A stretch of 27,110 nt of DNA from an uncultured Treponema sp. (GTDB lineage Bacteria; Spirochaetota; Spirochaetia; Treponematales; Treponemataceae): NCBI GenBank assembly GCA_937885175.1, contig CAKZZO010000132.1, positions 1-27,110 of the forward strand. The letters run 5' to 3'. Both the position numbers and the translations under genes were made by a program. The notes beneath the pieces were generated by a model, which ran no database searches, was not told the DNA's origin, and saw only the letters and a list, made by a program, of their open reading frames with translations. How positions within the stretch are numbered: position 1 is the stretch's first letter; each line of letters opens with the position of its first letter. Shown here piece after piece: positions 8,357 to 16,427 of the stretch.

Positions 8357-9523
8357 ATGAGCGGAATTGAAAAAAAGTTTGTCCTTAACTTGCCTCTAAA
8401 GGTAATCCTTACGGAATCAGGAACGTCTCACTTTATCACGGCGAATAAAAAACTCTTGCGCTTTAAGCTTGCCGACAATACGGAAGAATACGGCATTTCG
8501 CTGAATCCTTTTTCTCCCCAGTCAATTCAGAATATGATTCTGGTGGACTATATTTCTAAGATTGAAATTTCCATGTCTGAATTTGTTTCCTCCCGGCAGG
8601 AAATCATGGACTTGTCCAAGGTGATTGTCTATTCGCTGCTCTACAAGCAGTTTGACCGTCAGGTTTTTGCCGAAATCATTCAGTGTGACTGTGTAAAGAA
8701 GCATAACCGTTCCAATCCTTCCCAGTTGATTGATGACCGCACCCATTTAAGTGACAATCAGCTGCGCCTGCATCTGGCAAACAAGGATGCTGCCATTCAG
8801 GCTGCCCGCAAAGAAATCCTTGACCCCATATGGAAGTCCATCATGGAAAACAAGGAATTCTCTCCTGAGGAAAAAAACATCTATCTTTTGATGACCGAAA
8901 AATTCCTCAACCGCCTGAGCCTGATGAACTGGTACATCATCACCAAATTTTACAAGGCGGACGGATTTGCCCAGATGACCATTGCCATTCGTCATCTTCT
9001 GGCAGAATACATGGATAAGTCAAAAGTTGCCGAATATATTTCCATTCTGGTGATGGAACTGGCCTTGAACAGCGAAAACACCAATATGAAAAAAGAAGCC
9101 CGCAACATGTATGGCGGCATTGAGGATACGGATGCCATGATTTATGACCCGGAAGTGCGTGAAAAAATCGTGGCGGAACTAAAGCGAAAGCATGAACTGG
9201 TCTTCCTCTCATGGAAACTGGGCGGCGGTTCAACGGCAATCGGTAAGCAGGGGCGCTTGCAGATAACCCTTTACAACAAGGATGATGAATTTCAGGAAAT
9301 GAAAGAAACGATTGAGTCAAAGTCTTCGGCTGACTTGAACCGCAAGAGTCTGATTGACTTTTATCGTGAACTTCCTGACGGCGAGCAGAGCACTGATCTG
9401 GGAATGTACTATTTTTCTTATCTTGACGATGCCTGTAAAAAAGTGAACGTCAAGTTTGAGTCAATCGTAAACCAGTTCTCTGCCAGTGACTTGACGGTTA
9501 TCAATCTGGTCTTCAATTTTTAG
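8357..9523 (+). CDS. Conserved-looking cytoplasmic protein of unknown function, possible GHKL-ATPase-like C-terminus
   Basis: The 388-aa protein has no signal peptide and no membrane helix. I do not recognise the family as a whole. The second half recalls GHKL (histidine-kinase-like) ATPases: an N-box-like ILVMELALNSE with E234 and N238, then a beta segment GRLQITLYNKDDEF, then a DLGMYYFSYLDDAC helix followed by VKFESIV and a terminal strand DLTVINLVFNF. That order matches N-box, G1, G2 and the final strands, but the glycine-rich G1 motif (DxGxG) is absent, so ATP binding is doubtful. The N-terminal 200 residues are mixed alpha/beta with a Cys pair (CDC near residue 115). It is the first gene after a strong promoter. 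GGGAG with 5 nt spacing supports the start, and the next gene begins 8 nt after the stop. Confidence 0.6.
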   Translation: MSGIEKKFVLNLPLKVILTESGTSHFITANKKLLRFKLADNTEEYGISLNPFSPQSIQNMILVDYISKIEISMSEFVSSRQEIMDLSKVIVYSLLYKQFDRQVFAEIIQCDCVKKHNRSNPSQLIDDRTHLSDNQLRLHLANKDAAIQAARKEILDPIWKSIMENKEFSPEEKNIYLLMTEKFLNRLSLMNWYIITKFYKADGFAQMTIAIRHLLAEYMDKSKVAEYISILVMELALNSENTNMKKEARNMYGGIEDTDAMIYDPEVREKIVAELKRKHELVFLSWKLGGGSTAIGKQGRLQITLYNKDDEFQEMKETIESKSSADLNRKSLIDFYRELPDGEQSTDLGMYYFSYLDDACKKVNVKFESIVNQFSASDLTVINLVFNF

Positions 9524-9531
9524 GATGTTTC

Positions 9532-10212
9532 GTGGCAAAGTATTTTTCTTTTTTGCTTGTGCTGATTACGGCTTTCTCGTTTTTTTCCTGTGCGGATGCA
9601 GAACCGGAACTGATTCTTGCCAGTGCATCCGCCGTTTTTGACTATGCCGATGACTCCAGTCTGCCCCAGACGTGTTTGGCGGTGTTTGTGCAGATGGATA
9701 GCGAGGTGCAGCGGGCTGAAAGGCTGGAGATGGAAAACCGCGACACGGGCTACAACTGGCAGGTTTCCTCTCCCAGGCTTTTTAAAAACGGTGAAAAACA
9801 GTGGGCATGCTACACGAACCTGCAGCCGCCGGCAAACGAATCGCTTCCCACAGGGGTGTATGATTTTCGCTATGTTGATGCTGCGGGTGAGGAAGCCACG
9901 TCTTCTTTTATCGTCAATTATCCGGCTGCCTTGCTCAATTCAAAAGCCGGCGATGTGTCTTCCCTGCTTACTTCGGTAACGGAAAACCTTGCCCTCTTCG
10001 ACAAGAACAAGGTGCTTATTTTCTTTGGCAAGACGAGGAGCAATTGGAATAGCAATTCCTCAATTCTGCGGGATTTTAATGGTGCCGTTACCAAACGCCG
10101 CTGCCTTTCCGCAGACAATAACCGCGTTGTCTGCATGATGCCTGAGGAATCACTGTTTGAAAAACAGGCGGCAAACACTGAAACTGAGGATGACGATTCC
10201 GATGACAACTGA
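9532..10212 (+). CDS. Small exported lipoprotein of unknown function
   Basis: The 226-aa product starts MAKYFSFLLVLITAFSFFSC, a lipoprotein signal peptide with Cys20 in the lipobox FFSC, of the loose type common in spirochaetes. Mature protein of about 205 residues is therefore likely lipid-anchored in the periplasm or on the surface. The middle contains a short beta-domain pattern (YDFRYVDAAGEEATSSFIV) resembling an Ig-like fold. The extreme C-terminus is strongly acidic (ETEDDDSDDN). The start is GTG, supported by AGGA (9522-9525) that overlaps the previous stop; a nearby ATG at 9525 is in another frame. The 3' end overlaps trmB by 11 bp. No family recognised. Confidence 0.75.
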   Translation: MAKYFSFLLVLITAFSFFSCADAEPELILASASAVFDYADDSSLPQTCLAVFVQMDSEVQRAERLEMENRDTGYNWQVSSPRLFKNGEKQWACYTNLQPPANESLPTGVYDFRYVDAAGEEATSSFIVNYPAALLNSKAGDVSSLLTSVTENLALFDKNKVLIFFGKTRSNWNSNSSILRDFNGAVTKRRCLSADNNRVVCMMPEESLFEKQAANTETEDDDSDDN

Positions 10213-10921
10213 TACTAGCCCCGCTGAGACAATCGCACATGAAAATTCCTCTTTCCGCCGGGAAATACGTACTTTTGTGCTCCGTTCGGGGCATTTTACC
10301 AACGCTGAGCGGAAATTTTATGAAGAACTGCACGATACTTATTGTATTCCCTATGCAAAAAGCCCCCTTGATTATGAGCAGGTCTTTGGGAACAAGCATC
10401 CCGTGGTAGTGGAAATCGGCTTTGGTATGGGAAAGGCCACTGCCCTTATCGCTGAGGCAAATCCAGATATCAACTATATCGGCATAGAAGTACACAAGCC
10501 TGGCGTGGGAAAACTCCTTGGTGAAATCAAAGAACGGGGCCTGCAGAATCTGCGCATTATTGAGCACGATGCCATGGAAGTGCTTGCCGATGGTGAGATT
10601 GCAGACCAAAGCGTGTCGGCCTTTCACATTTTCTTTCCTGACCCCTGGCAGAAAAAACGCCATTGCAAGCGTCGTCTGCTTCAGCGGCCTCGCACCGATT
10701 TGCTTGCAAAGAAACTCATGCAGGGCGGCTACCTTTACTTTGTGACTGACTGGCTTCCCTATGCCCAATTCGGTCTGGAAGAACTGACGGCTACCCAAGG
10801 ATTGAAAAACAAATATGCAGGCTTTGCTCCCCATCAGGAATGGCGGCCGGAAACCCGTTTTGAACAGAAAGGCTTGGACGCAAACCGCGTGATAAAAGAA
10901 CTCCTGTTTGAGAAACTATAA
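10202..10921 (+). CDS. trmB: tRNA (guanine-N7-)-methyltransferase
   Basis: The 239-aa enzyme transfers a methyl group from S-adenosylmethionine to N7 of G46 in the tRNA variable loop. Visible motifs are the SAM-binding EIGFGMG (residues 71-77), the second SAM loop acid in YIGIEVHKPG, the hallmark FPDPWQKKRHCKRR, TDW, and the C-terminal RPETRFEQKG. The start at 10202 is preceded by TGAGGA about 11 nt upstream. An ATG at 10190 would have no spacing to that site, and a longer form from 10157 would run deep inside the preceding gene. It overlaps the upstream lipoprotein gene by 11 bp, indicating coupling within the operon. Confidence 0.95.
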   Translation: MTTDTSPAETIAHENSSFRREIRTFVLRSGHFTNAERKFYEELHDTYCIPYAKSPLDYEQVFGNKHPVVVEIGFGMGKATALIAEANPDINYIGIEVHKPGVGKLLGEIKERGLQNLRIIEHDAMEVLADGEIADQSVSAFHIFFPDPWQKKRHCKRRLLQRPRTDLLAKKLMQGGYLYFVTDWLPYAQFGLEELTATQGLKNKYAGFAPHQEWRPETRFEQKGLDANRVIKELLFEKL

Positions 10922-10949
10922 ATCTTAGCCTACTTTGAGGAGGAAAACA

Positions 10950-12851
10950 ATGAAAAAAGCATGGAGCATACCCGCTGTTTTTATTCTATCTGTTGCTGTT
11001 GCGCTTTTCGTGGTGTCCTGTACTTATGAAGGTGACACTATAATCAACCTCAAGGGGGCGGAAGAAGAAAGCACGAATTTCATCTCTGAAGCCCTTGCCG
11101 TCATCGCGCCTGGCGAAAAGGAGTCTGGCTCAATGAGCGTGCGTTTTTACGAAGGGGATTCCTACATTCCCTATGTGCCTTTGCAGTATTTTTTTGAGCA
11201 ATACATGAAATACAGTGTGGTTTCGGCTTCTTACGCAAATGATGAATACCGCTACACCATAAAAGACAGTGTAAACGGCAACAAAAGATATTATGTAGTG
11301 GTTAACAAAAAATCAGACACAATCACTATTCCGGCCTTTACAGGTTTGCTGGAAACAAATGAAAGTAACGAAGACACTTCTTTTCTTAGCAAAATGTTTT
11401 TAATAGTTTCTAAATTCATGGGAGAAAATACACGCACATTTAATCTTGCAAAATATGGATTCAAAGTGTATGGAAGCTATGATGATGTCTTTGTTCCCCT
11501 CTGTATTCTTTCAAATATTTTTTCCTCATTACGATACGAACGATATTTTTACAACGGAAAAGCCGTCTATCAGACTAGTCATGATGGCAATATTTATTAT
11601 GACAGCTCAAAAGGATATGTTTCATTTTATGAGAGCGACTGGTTCAAGGATTCAGCGGGAAATTTAAAGGAACGGCCGGAAGCCTTAATCGACTATTCTT
11701 ACAATCTCCTTCGTTTTACCCACGACTATCTCTACGGACATTCCGGCTACTACGGATTTGCAGATGACGGTAACGGCTATCCCGTTGAGACAACAGTTGC
11801 AGCAGCCGATGCACTTGATTTTGACCAGATGATGATTCAGTATGCAGGCGATGTCCGCACTCTGCTCCTTTCTTCCTCCTACAAAGATTACATTACAGGC
11901 CTTACGGCTCTTTTTTTCATGGTTTATGGTGACGTCCATACAGGTATGACTGCTAAACAGGACTTCATATCGGTTAATGACATGATAACTAATTATGGCA
12001 CAGCCTTTATCTACAGCAAAAAATTATTAATGCAGTCAGCAACCGAAAAGCGTTTGACTGAATGGCGAAAAGCGGCAAGGTCTTCAAACTCTTCCCCTGT
12101 TACATATATTCCAACGATTTCTGGAACCACAATTCCTTCTTTTGAGGTAATTGACAGTAACAAAACAGCCATTATCCGCTTTGACCGCTTTAACGTTGAC
12201 TCCGCTGGCTGGAGCGCATATTATAACGGCAGTCCTTCGGCAAATCCTGACCCGGCTACAGTTACGCTTCCAGATGACACAATCGGCATTTTCTACAAGG
12301 CCTTTTATGCCCTTGAAAACGATGAGAATTATAAGAACAGCGTAAAGAATGTAGTCATCGACATTTCCTGCAATGGCGGTGGTGACAGTGATGCCTTGAA
12401 TTTTGCCCTTGCCTGTTTGCTTGATCCTCAGAGTGCTTCCATGCTTGAATACGATGTAATAAGCGGTGGCAAAAAAACATATACGGCCTACTGTGATTTG
12501 AACCTGGACGGAGTAATCGACAGCAATGACAAAAAGAAAGACTATAATTTTGCTGTTTATACCTCTTTGCTTTCATTCTCATGCGGCAATATCATGCCTT
12601 GCATTTGCAGCGACAAGGGCATAAAAATAATCGGACAGAGAAGTGGCGGCGGCTCTTGCCTTGTACGACATGGCTGCACGGCTGACGGCTTTCCCTATCA
12701 GTATTCCGGAACCTTGCGAATTTCTCACAGCGACTGGAGCAATGTGGAAGACGGGGCTGCCATTTCTGAGGGCGGAGAAATCCCTGCGGACGAAAACATG
12801 TACGATGATGATGTGCTTATCGCTGTTATGAATAATCTCTTTGGGGAATAG
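10950..12851 (+). CDS. S41-peptidase-like lipoprotein
   Basis: The 633-aa protein has a lipoprotein signal ending at Cys24 (LFVVSC). The start is fixed by a perfect GAGGAGG (10937-10943) 6 nt before the ATG. Residues 30-390 are of unknown fold. From about 395 to 633 the pattern fits the C-terminal processing peptidase (tail-specific protease) family: IIRFDRF, then VVIDISCNGGGDSDAL near 467-482 (the family's NGGG motif). LLSFSCGN near 540, with Ser in the position of the nucleophile, follows, and then KIIGQRSGGGS. Between NGGG and the Ser is an EF-hand/dockerin-like loop DLNLDGVIDSND near 515. The catalytic Lys is not obvious, so activity is uncertain. Parts of the 5' half (about 11280-11680) are clearly more AT-rich than the neighbours. 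It is cotranscribed with trmB and the vanX-like gene. Confidence 0.75.
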   Translation: MKKAWSIPAVFILSVAVALFVVSCTYEGDTIINLKGAEEESTNFISEALAVIAPGEKESGSMSVRFYEGDSYIPYVPLQYFFEQYMKYSVVSASYANDEYRYTIKDSVNGNKRYYVVVNKKSDTITIPAFTGLLETNESNEDTSFLSKMFLIVSKFMGENTRTFNLAKYGFKVYGSYDDVFVPLCILSNIFSSLRYERYFYNGKAVYQTSHDGNIYYDSSKGYVSFYESDWFKDSAGNLKERPEALIDYSYNLLRFTHDYLYGHSGYYGFADDGNGYPVETTVAAADALDFDQMMIQYAGDVRTLLLSSSYKDYITGLTALFFMVYGDVHTGMTAKQDFISVNDMITNYGTAFIYSKKLLMQSATEKRLTEWRKAARSSNSSPVTYIPTISGTTIPSFEVIDSNKTAIIRFDRFNVDSAGWSAYYNGSPSANPDPATVTLPDDTIGIFYKAFYALENDENYKNSVKNVVIDISCNGGGDSDALNFALACLLDPQSASMLEYDVISGGKKTYTAYCDLNLDGVIDSNDKKKDYNFAVYTSLLSFSCGNIMPCICSDKGIKIIGQRSGGGSCLVRHGCTADGFPYQYSGTLRISHSDWSNVEDGAAISEGGEIPADENMYDDDVLIAVMNNLFGE

Positions 12852-12861
12852 AAGAAGGATT

Positions 12862-13518
12862 ATGGAAAAAATAATCGACCCCATGGACAGCCGGGGCTTT
12901 GTCCTTTTGTCGGACTATGTGCCGGGAATCATTCAGGAAATCAGGTATTTTTCCACCTACAACTTTATCGGCGAGCGCATTTCAGGCTACGAGGAGCCCT
13001 GCGCCATTGTGACCCGAGAGGCCGCCCGCGCCCTGCAGAATGTGGCGGCAGAACTGAACGCCCAGGGCTTTCGCCTAAAAATCTACGATGCCTACCGGCC
13101 TGCCTGCGCAGTAAAGCATTTTGTCCTCTGGGGGGTAGACGACCTTGACCAGCGCATGAAGCCTTTTTTCTACCCTGACTTGGAAAAACAGGAACTTTTT
13201 GAAAGGGGCTATATCGCCAAGCGTTCCAGCCACAGTCGGGGAAGCACTGTGGACTTGACCCTCTTTGACATGCAGACGGGAAAAGAAGTGGACATGGGAA
13301 GCCCCTTTGATTTATTCAGTCAGATTTCTCACCCGAATTACAGGGGCATAAGCGATGAGCAGTACGAAAATCGTATCTTCCTGCAAAAAGCCATGGTAAA
13401 GGGCGGCTTTGATACGCTGGACTGCGAGTGGTGGCATTTTACCCTGCATGGCGAGCCTTACCCAGACACTTATTTTGATTTTCCTGTCTCGTCAAAAAGT
13501 ATTAACAATCGTCCGTGA
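12862..13518 (+). CDS. D-alanyl-D-alanine dipeptidase (VanX/DdpX type, peptidase M15D)
   Basis: The 218-aa product should hydrolyse D-Ala-D-Ala. All known active-site positions of VanX can be matched with a constant offset of 8: R79 in IYDAYRP, zinc ligands H124 and D131 in SSHSRGSTVD, catalytic E189 and zinc ligand H192 in EWWHF. No signal peptide is visible, so it acts in the cytoplasm, as VanX does. It may recycle or limit D-Ala-D-Ala for peptidoglycan; nothing here suggests a vancomycin-resistance cluster (no vanH, vanA or vanRS). The ATG at 12862 follows AGAAGG with only 3 nt spacing. An upstream TTG at 12841 would overlap the S41 gene and is less likely. A PAP2 gene follows 15 nt later. 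Confidence 0.93.
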   Translation: MEKIIDPMDSRGFVLLSDYVPGIIQEIRYFSTYNFIGERISGYEEPCAIVTREAARALQNVAAELNAQGFRLKIYDAYRPACAVKHFVLWGVDDLDQRMKPFFYPDLEKQELFERGYIAKRSSHSRGSTVDLTLFDMQTGKEVDMGSPFDLFSQISHPNYRGISDEQYENRIFLQKAMVKGGFDTLDCEWWHFTLHGEPYPDTYFDFPVSSKSINNRP

Positions 13519-13533
13519 TAATGGAGGTTTTTT

Positions 13534-14484
13534 ATGGACATACAATACCTGCTTTTTTTGCAGAATTTCCGTAACAGCATCAATGATGCGCTCACTCCCT
13601 TTATGGAAGGAGTGTCGGCCTTTGCCGTAGACTATCTGATTTTGTTTGCGGTCTTTTACTACTGGAATGTGGACAAGCGAAGGGGGCTCTACACCCTCGT
13701 GTCCTATTATTTCTGTATGTTGATTACGCCGCTGGTAAAACTGACGGCATGTGTCTACCGCCCCTGGATTCGTGACAGCCGCATTATTCCTGCGGGTGAC
13801 TCCATAAGGACGGCAACAGGCTATTCTTTTCCCAGCGGACACACAACAACAGCGGCTCCCCTTGCAGGCGGCATGGCAGTGAATACCTGGAGTAGTGTCC
13901 GTACTCGCCCCCTTTCCTTTGTCTTCGGACTTTTTATCCTTTTGACGGTCTTCTCCCGCAACTACCTTGGAGTGCATACACCGCAGGATGTCTGTGTGGG
14001 CTTACTGGTCTCCTTGTGCGGTCTCTTTGCGGCGGCAAAACTCTTTGCCTATTTGGACTTGCACCCTGAAAAAGAAAACTGGTTTTTGCTGGGCGGATTT
14101 TTCTTCTGTGTCCTTGCCCTTGTCTACATTACCTGTAAGTCATATCCCATGGATTACACGGCGGAAGGAAAACTGCTGGTAGATCCGCAGAAAATGATGA
14201 ATGATGGCTATGGAGACATTGGCAAGACTCTGGGCTTTATCATCGCCCGTTTTGTGGAGAAAAACTGGATTCAGTTTCAGCCCCTTAAAAAAGGCTGGAA
14301 AAGCCTGCTCATCTGTCTTGTCGCCCTTGTTCCCATGATTTTGCTCAAGCAGTATTTCCGTCCGGTTCTTACTCACGCATTCGGCTCTCACTGGGGAAAA
14401 CTGCTCTTTTCCATTGTCTACACCTTCTACTACATTGCACTGGTGCCGCTTGGATTAAAACTCTTGCAAAGGCGACAGGAATAA
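13534..14484 (+). CDS. PAP2-family membrane phosphatase
   Basis: The 316-aa integral membrane protein carries the complete PAP2 acid-phosphatase signature: K69-LTACVY-R76-P77, P100-S-G-H103, and S141-R142 with H148 (nucleophile) and D152. Such enzymes remove phosphate from lipid phosphates or pyrophosphates such as phosphatidic acid, phosphatidylglycerol phosphate or undecaprenyl pyrophosphate; the substrate cannot be told from sequence. Several hydrophobic helices flank the motifs. After residue 152 there is an extra region with helices near 155-175, 188-207, 263-280 and 295-310, making it longer than minimal PAP2 proteins. The start is supported by GGAGG 6 nt upstream. It lies between the vanX-like gene and ligA, 2 nt from ligA, so a role in cell-wall lipid-carrier recycling is an attractive guess only. 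Confidence 0.92.
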   Translation: MDIQYLLFLQNFRNSINDALTPFMEGVSAFAVDYLILFAVFYYWNVDKRRGLYTLVSYYFCMLITPLVKLTACVYRPWIRDSRIIPAGDSIRTATGYSFPSGHTTTAAPLAGGMAVNTWSSVRTRPLSFVFGLFILLTVFSRNYLGVHTPQDVCVGLLVSLCGLFAAAKLFAYLDLHPEKENWFLLGGFFFCVLALVYITCKSYPMDYTAEGKLLVDPQKMMNDGYGDIGKTLGFIIARFVEKNWIQFQPLKKGWKSLLICLVALVPMILLKQYFRPVLTHAFGSHWGKLLFSIVYTFYYIALVPLGLKLLQRRQE

Positions 14485-14486
14485 GC

Positions 14487-16424
14487 ATGGCAGATTTGTT
14501 TGACATAGACGAGACCGCCCGCATTTCAGAGCTTGCGACGCTCATAAAAAAATATCAGGACTCATACTATAACGGCGAGGGAGAAATTCCTGATGCGGAA
14601 TTTGATGCCCTTTGGGACGAACTGAAAGGCCTTGACCCCACCAATCCCGTGCTGCTTCGTGTGGGAGCTGACTCTGGCAATTTTGCCAAACGGGAACACG
14701 TCATGCCCATGGGAAGTCAGGAAAAGGCGGCTGACCCGGAGCAGTTTTTGGCATGGGCAAAAAATCATGCCTATGACGAGTATCTTGTGGAATACAAATT
14801 GGACGGTGCTTCGCTAGAGCTCCAGTACCTGCACGGTGAATTGCAGCATGCGGTGACTCGTGGAGACGGCAGGATTGGCGATGACATTACGGCAAACGCA
14901 AAAAAAATGCAGGGAGTGCAGTCGGCCCTGTTTGCCAGTGACGGAGCAAGGGTAGACTTTACCGGCGGCATTCGGGGTGAAGTGATTATGACCCACACCG
15001 TACACAGCCAGTATTATGCGGATAAGGCAAATTGCCGTAATGCCGCCAATGGCCTGATGAAGCGAAAGGACGGCAGCGGAAGCGAACACTTGTGCCTGAT
15101 GACCTATGATGCCCTTGCGACTGAGGGGCAGAGTCCCTTTGCCGATGAAGAGGACAAAATGCTCTGGCTCAAAAGCATGGGCTTTAAGACCTCGCCCCTA
15201 AAAATCTGTAAGACAGCCCAGGACGTAATTGACTATCGGGCAGAGGTCATGGAAAGGCGAAAAAACTTGGACTACGACATAGACGGACTGGTCATCAAGG
15301 AGCGGCTGATTGATTTGGCTGACGCAAGTCGTGCCCGTCCTGACCGGCAGATTGCCTTTAAATTCAGCCTGGAAGAAGCGGTTTCCATTCTGCGGAAGGT
15401 GGAGTGGAGCGAGTCAGGCGCAACCTACACGCCTGTGGCGATTTTTGATGAAGTGCAGTTAAACGGAACGACGGTGCAGCGCGCATCCCTTGCCAATCCC
15501 GACACGATTCGTAAGCTGGGCGTAAAAATCGGAAGCCATGTAGTTGTCGTTAAGCGGGGAGAAATCATCCCAAAGATTGAGGCTGTGCTGAGCGAGGATG
15601 GGGGAGCGGCAACAAGCCCCGTTCCTTTTCCCCGTGTGTGCGCTACCTGCGGAAGTTCCCTGGTGGATGACGGCAGCCGCCTTTACTGCCCTAATAAGAA
15701 TTGCTCCAAGCGCATTTTGCACCAACTCCTCAAATGGATTAGCGTCATCGACATTCGTGACCTGGGTGAAACGCTGATTACCTCCCTCTTTAAAAATGGC
15801 CGTGTCTCTTCCATTTCCGACCTGTACACGCTTACGGTGGAGGAGTTAAAGCCCTATTTCTTAAACGAAGAAAGCGTGGACAAAAAGGACTCTTTGGGTG
15901 CGCAAAAAGTCTACGACTCCATACAATCCCATCGGACGGTTTCTCTTGCACCCTTTATCGCAGGCTTTGATATTGAAGGCATTGGCGAAACCATGGTGCA
16001 GAAACTGGTGGACGCAGGACTCAATACACTGGAAGAGCTTTTGACCGCCCCCGCAGAAAAAATTGCCGCCGTCTACGGCTTTGCGGACATTACGGCAAAA
16101 GTGCTGGTGACAGGACTGGCTGAAAATGCTGAGGAAATGCGGTCTCTTGCTGCGGCTACAATACGTCTGCAGGAGGGCGGGGCGGTTGGAGAGTTGGCGG
16201 GAAAGTCATTCTGCTTTACCGGAGAGTTGCGTACGATGAAGAGAGCCGATGCGGAAGCCCTGGTCAAAAAGGCGGGAGGTTCATACAAGTCCAGCGTCAC
16301 CAAGGATTTGTCTTACCTTGTCACCAACGACACTTCAAGCGGATCAAGCAAGAACCAGAAGGCGGCAAAATTCGGCATTCCCATTATCAACGAAGAAGCG
16401 TTTTTACAGCTGGTAGGAAGGTAG
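14487..16424 (+). CDS. ligA: NAD-dependent DNA ligase
   Basis: The 645-aa enzyme seals nicks in DNA using NAD+. Domains in order are: an N-terminal Ia region with the DAEFDALWDEL helix, the adenylation site YKLDGAS with K104, TRGDGRIGDDIT, an OB-fold region, and a four-Cys zinc site CATC...CPNKNC near residues 384-407. Helix-hairpin-helix repeats (IRDLGETLI, IEGIGETMVQKL) and a C-terminal BRCT domain (GKSFCFTGEL..., about 567-645) follow. It is slightly shorter than typical LigA (about 670). Two usually strict stretches differ: HVMPMGSQEKA replaces the common H..PMLSLxNAF, and KLDGAS replaces KxDGxA. ATG is supported by AGGA 6 nt upstream, overlapping the end of the PAP2 gene. avtA starts 3 nt after the stop. 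Confidence 0.95.
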   Translation: MADLFDIDETARISELATLIKKYQDSYYNGEGEIPDAEFDALWDELKGLDPTNPVLLRVGADSGNFAKREHVMPMGSQEKAADPEQFLAWAKNHAYDEYLVEYKLDGASLELQYLHGELQHAVTRGDGRIGDDITANAKKMQGVQSALFASDGARVDFTGGIRGEVIMTHTVHSQYYADKANCRNAANGLMKRKDGSGSEHLCLMTYDALATEGQSPFADEEDKMLWLKSMGFKTSPLKICKTAQDVIDYRAEVMERRKNLDYDIDGLVIKERLIDLADASRARPDRQIAFKFSLEEAVSILRKVEWSESGATYTPVAIFDEVQLNGTTVQRASLANPDTIRKLGVKIGSHVVVVKRGEIIPKIEAVLSEDGGAATSPVPFPRVCATCGSSLVDDGSRLYCPNKNCSKRILHQLLKWISVIDIRDLGETLITSLFKNGRVSSISDLYTLTVEELKPYFLNEESVDKKDSLGAQKVYDSIQSHRTVSLAPFIAGFDIEGIGETMVQKLVDAGLNTLEELLTAPAEKIAAVYGFADITAKVLVTGLAENAEEMRSLAAATIRLQEGGAVGELAGKSFCFTGELRTMKRADAEALVKKAGGSYKSSVTKDLSYLVTNDTSSGSSKNQKAAKFGIPIINEEAFLQLVGR

Positions 16425-16427
16425 TAT

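Noticed and set aside
10088..10834. A 248-aa minus-strand frame opposite trmB
   Set aside because: trmB motifs prove the plus strand is coding; the antisense frame shows no motif and no ribosome-binding site.
12496..12531. A dockerin domain in the S41-like lipoprotein
   Set aside because: Only one calcium-loop-like segment is present; dockerins need a duplicated repeat, so I describe it only as an EF-hand-like loop.
12862..13518. A vancomycin-resistance island
   Set aside because: Only the dipeptidase is present; there is no ligase, dehydrogenase or two-component system, and the gene sits inside a housekeeping-like operon.
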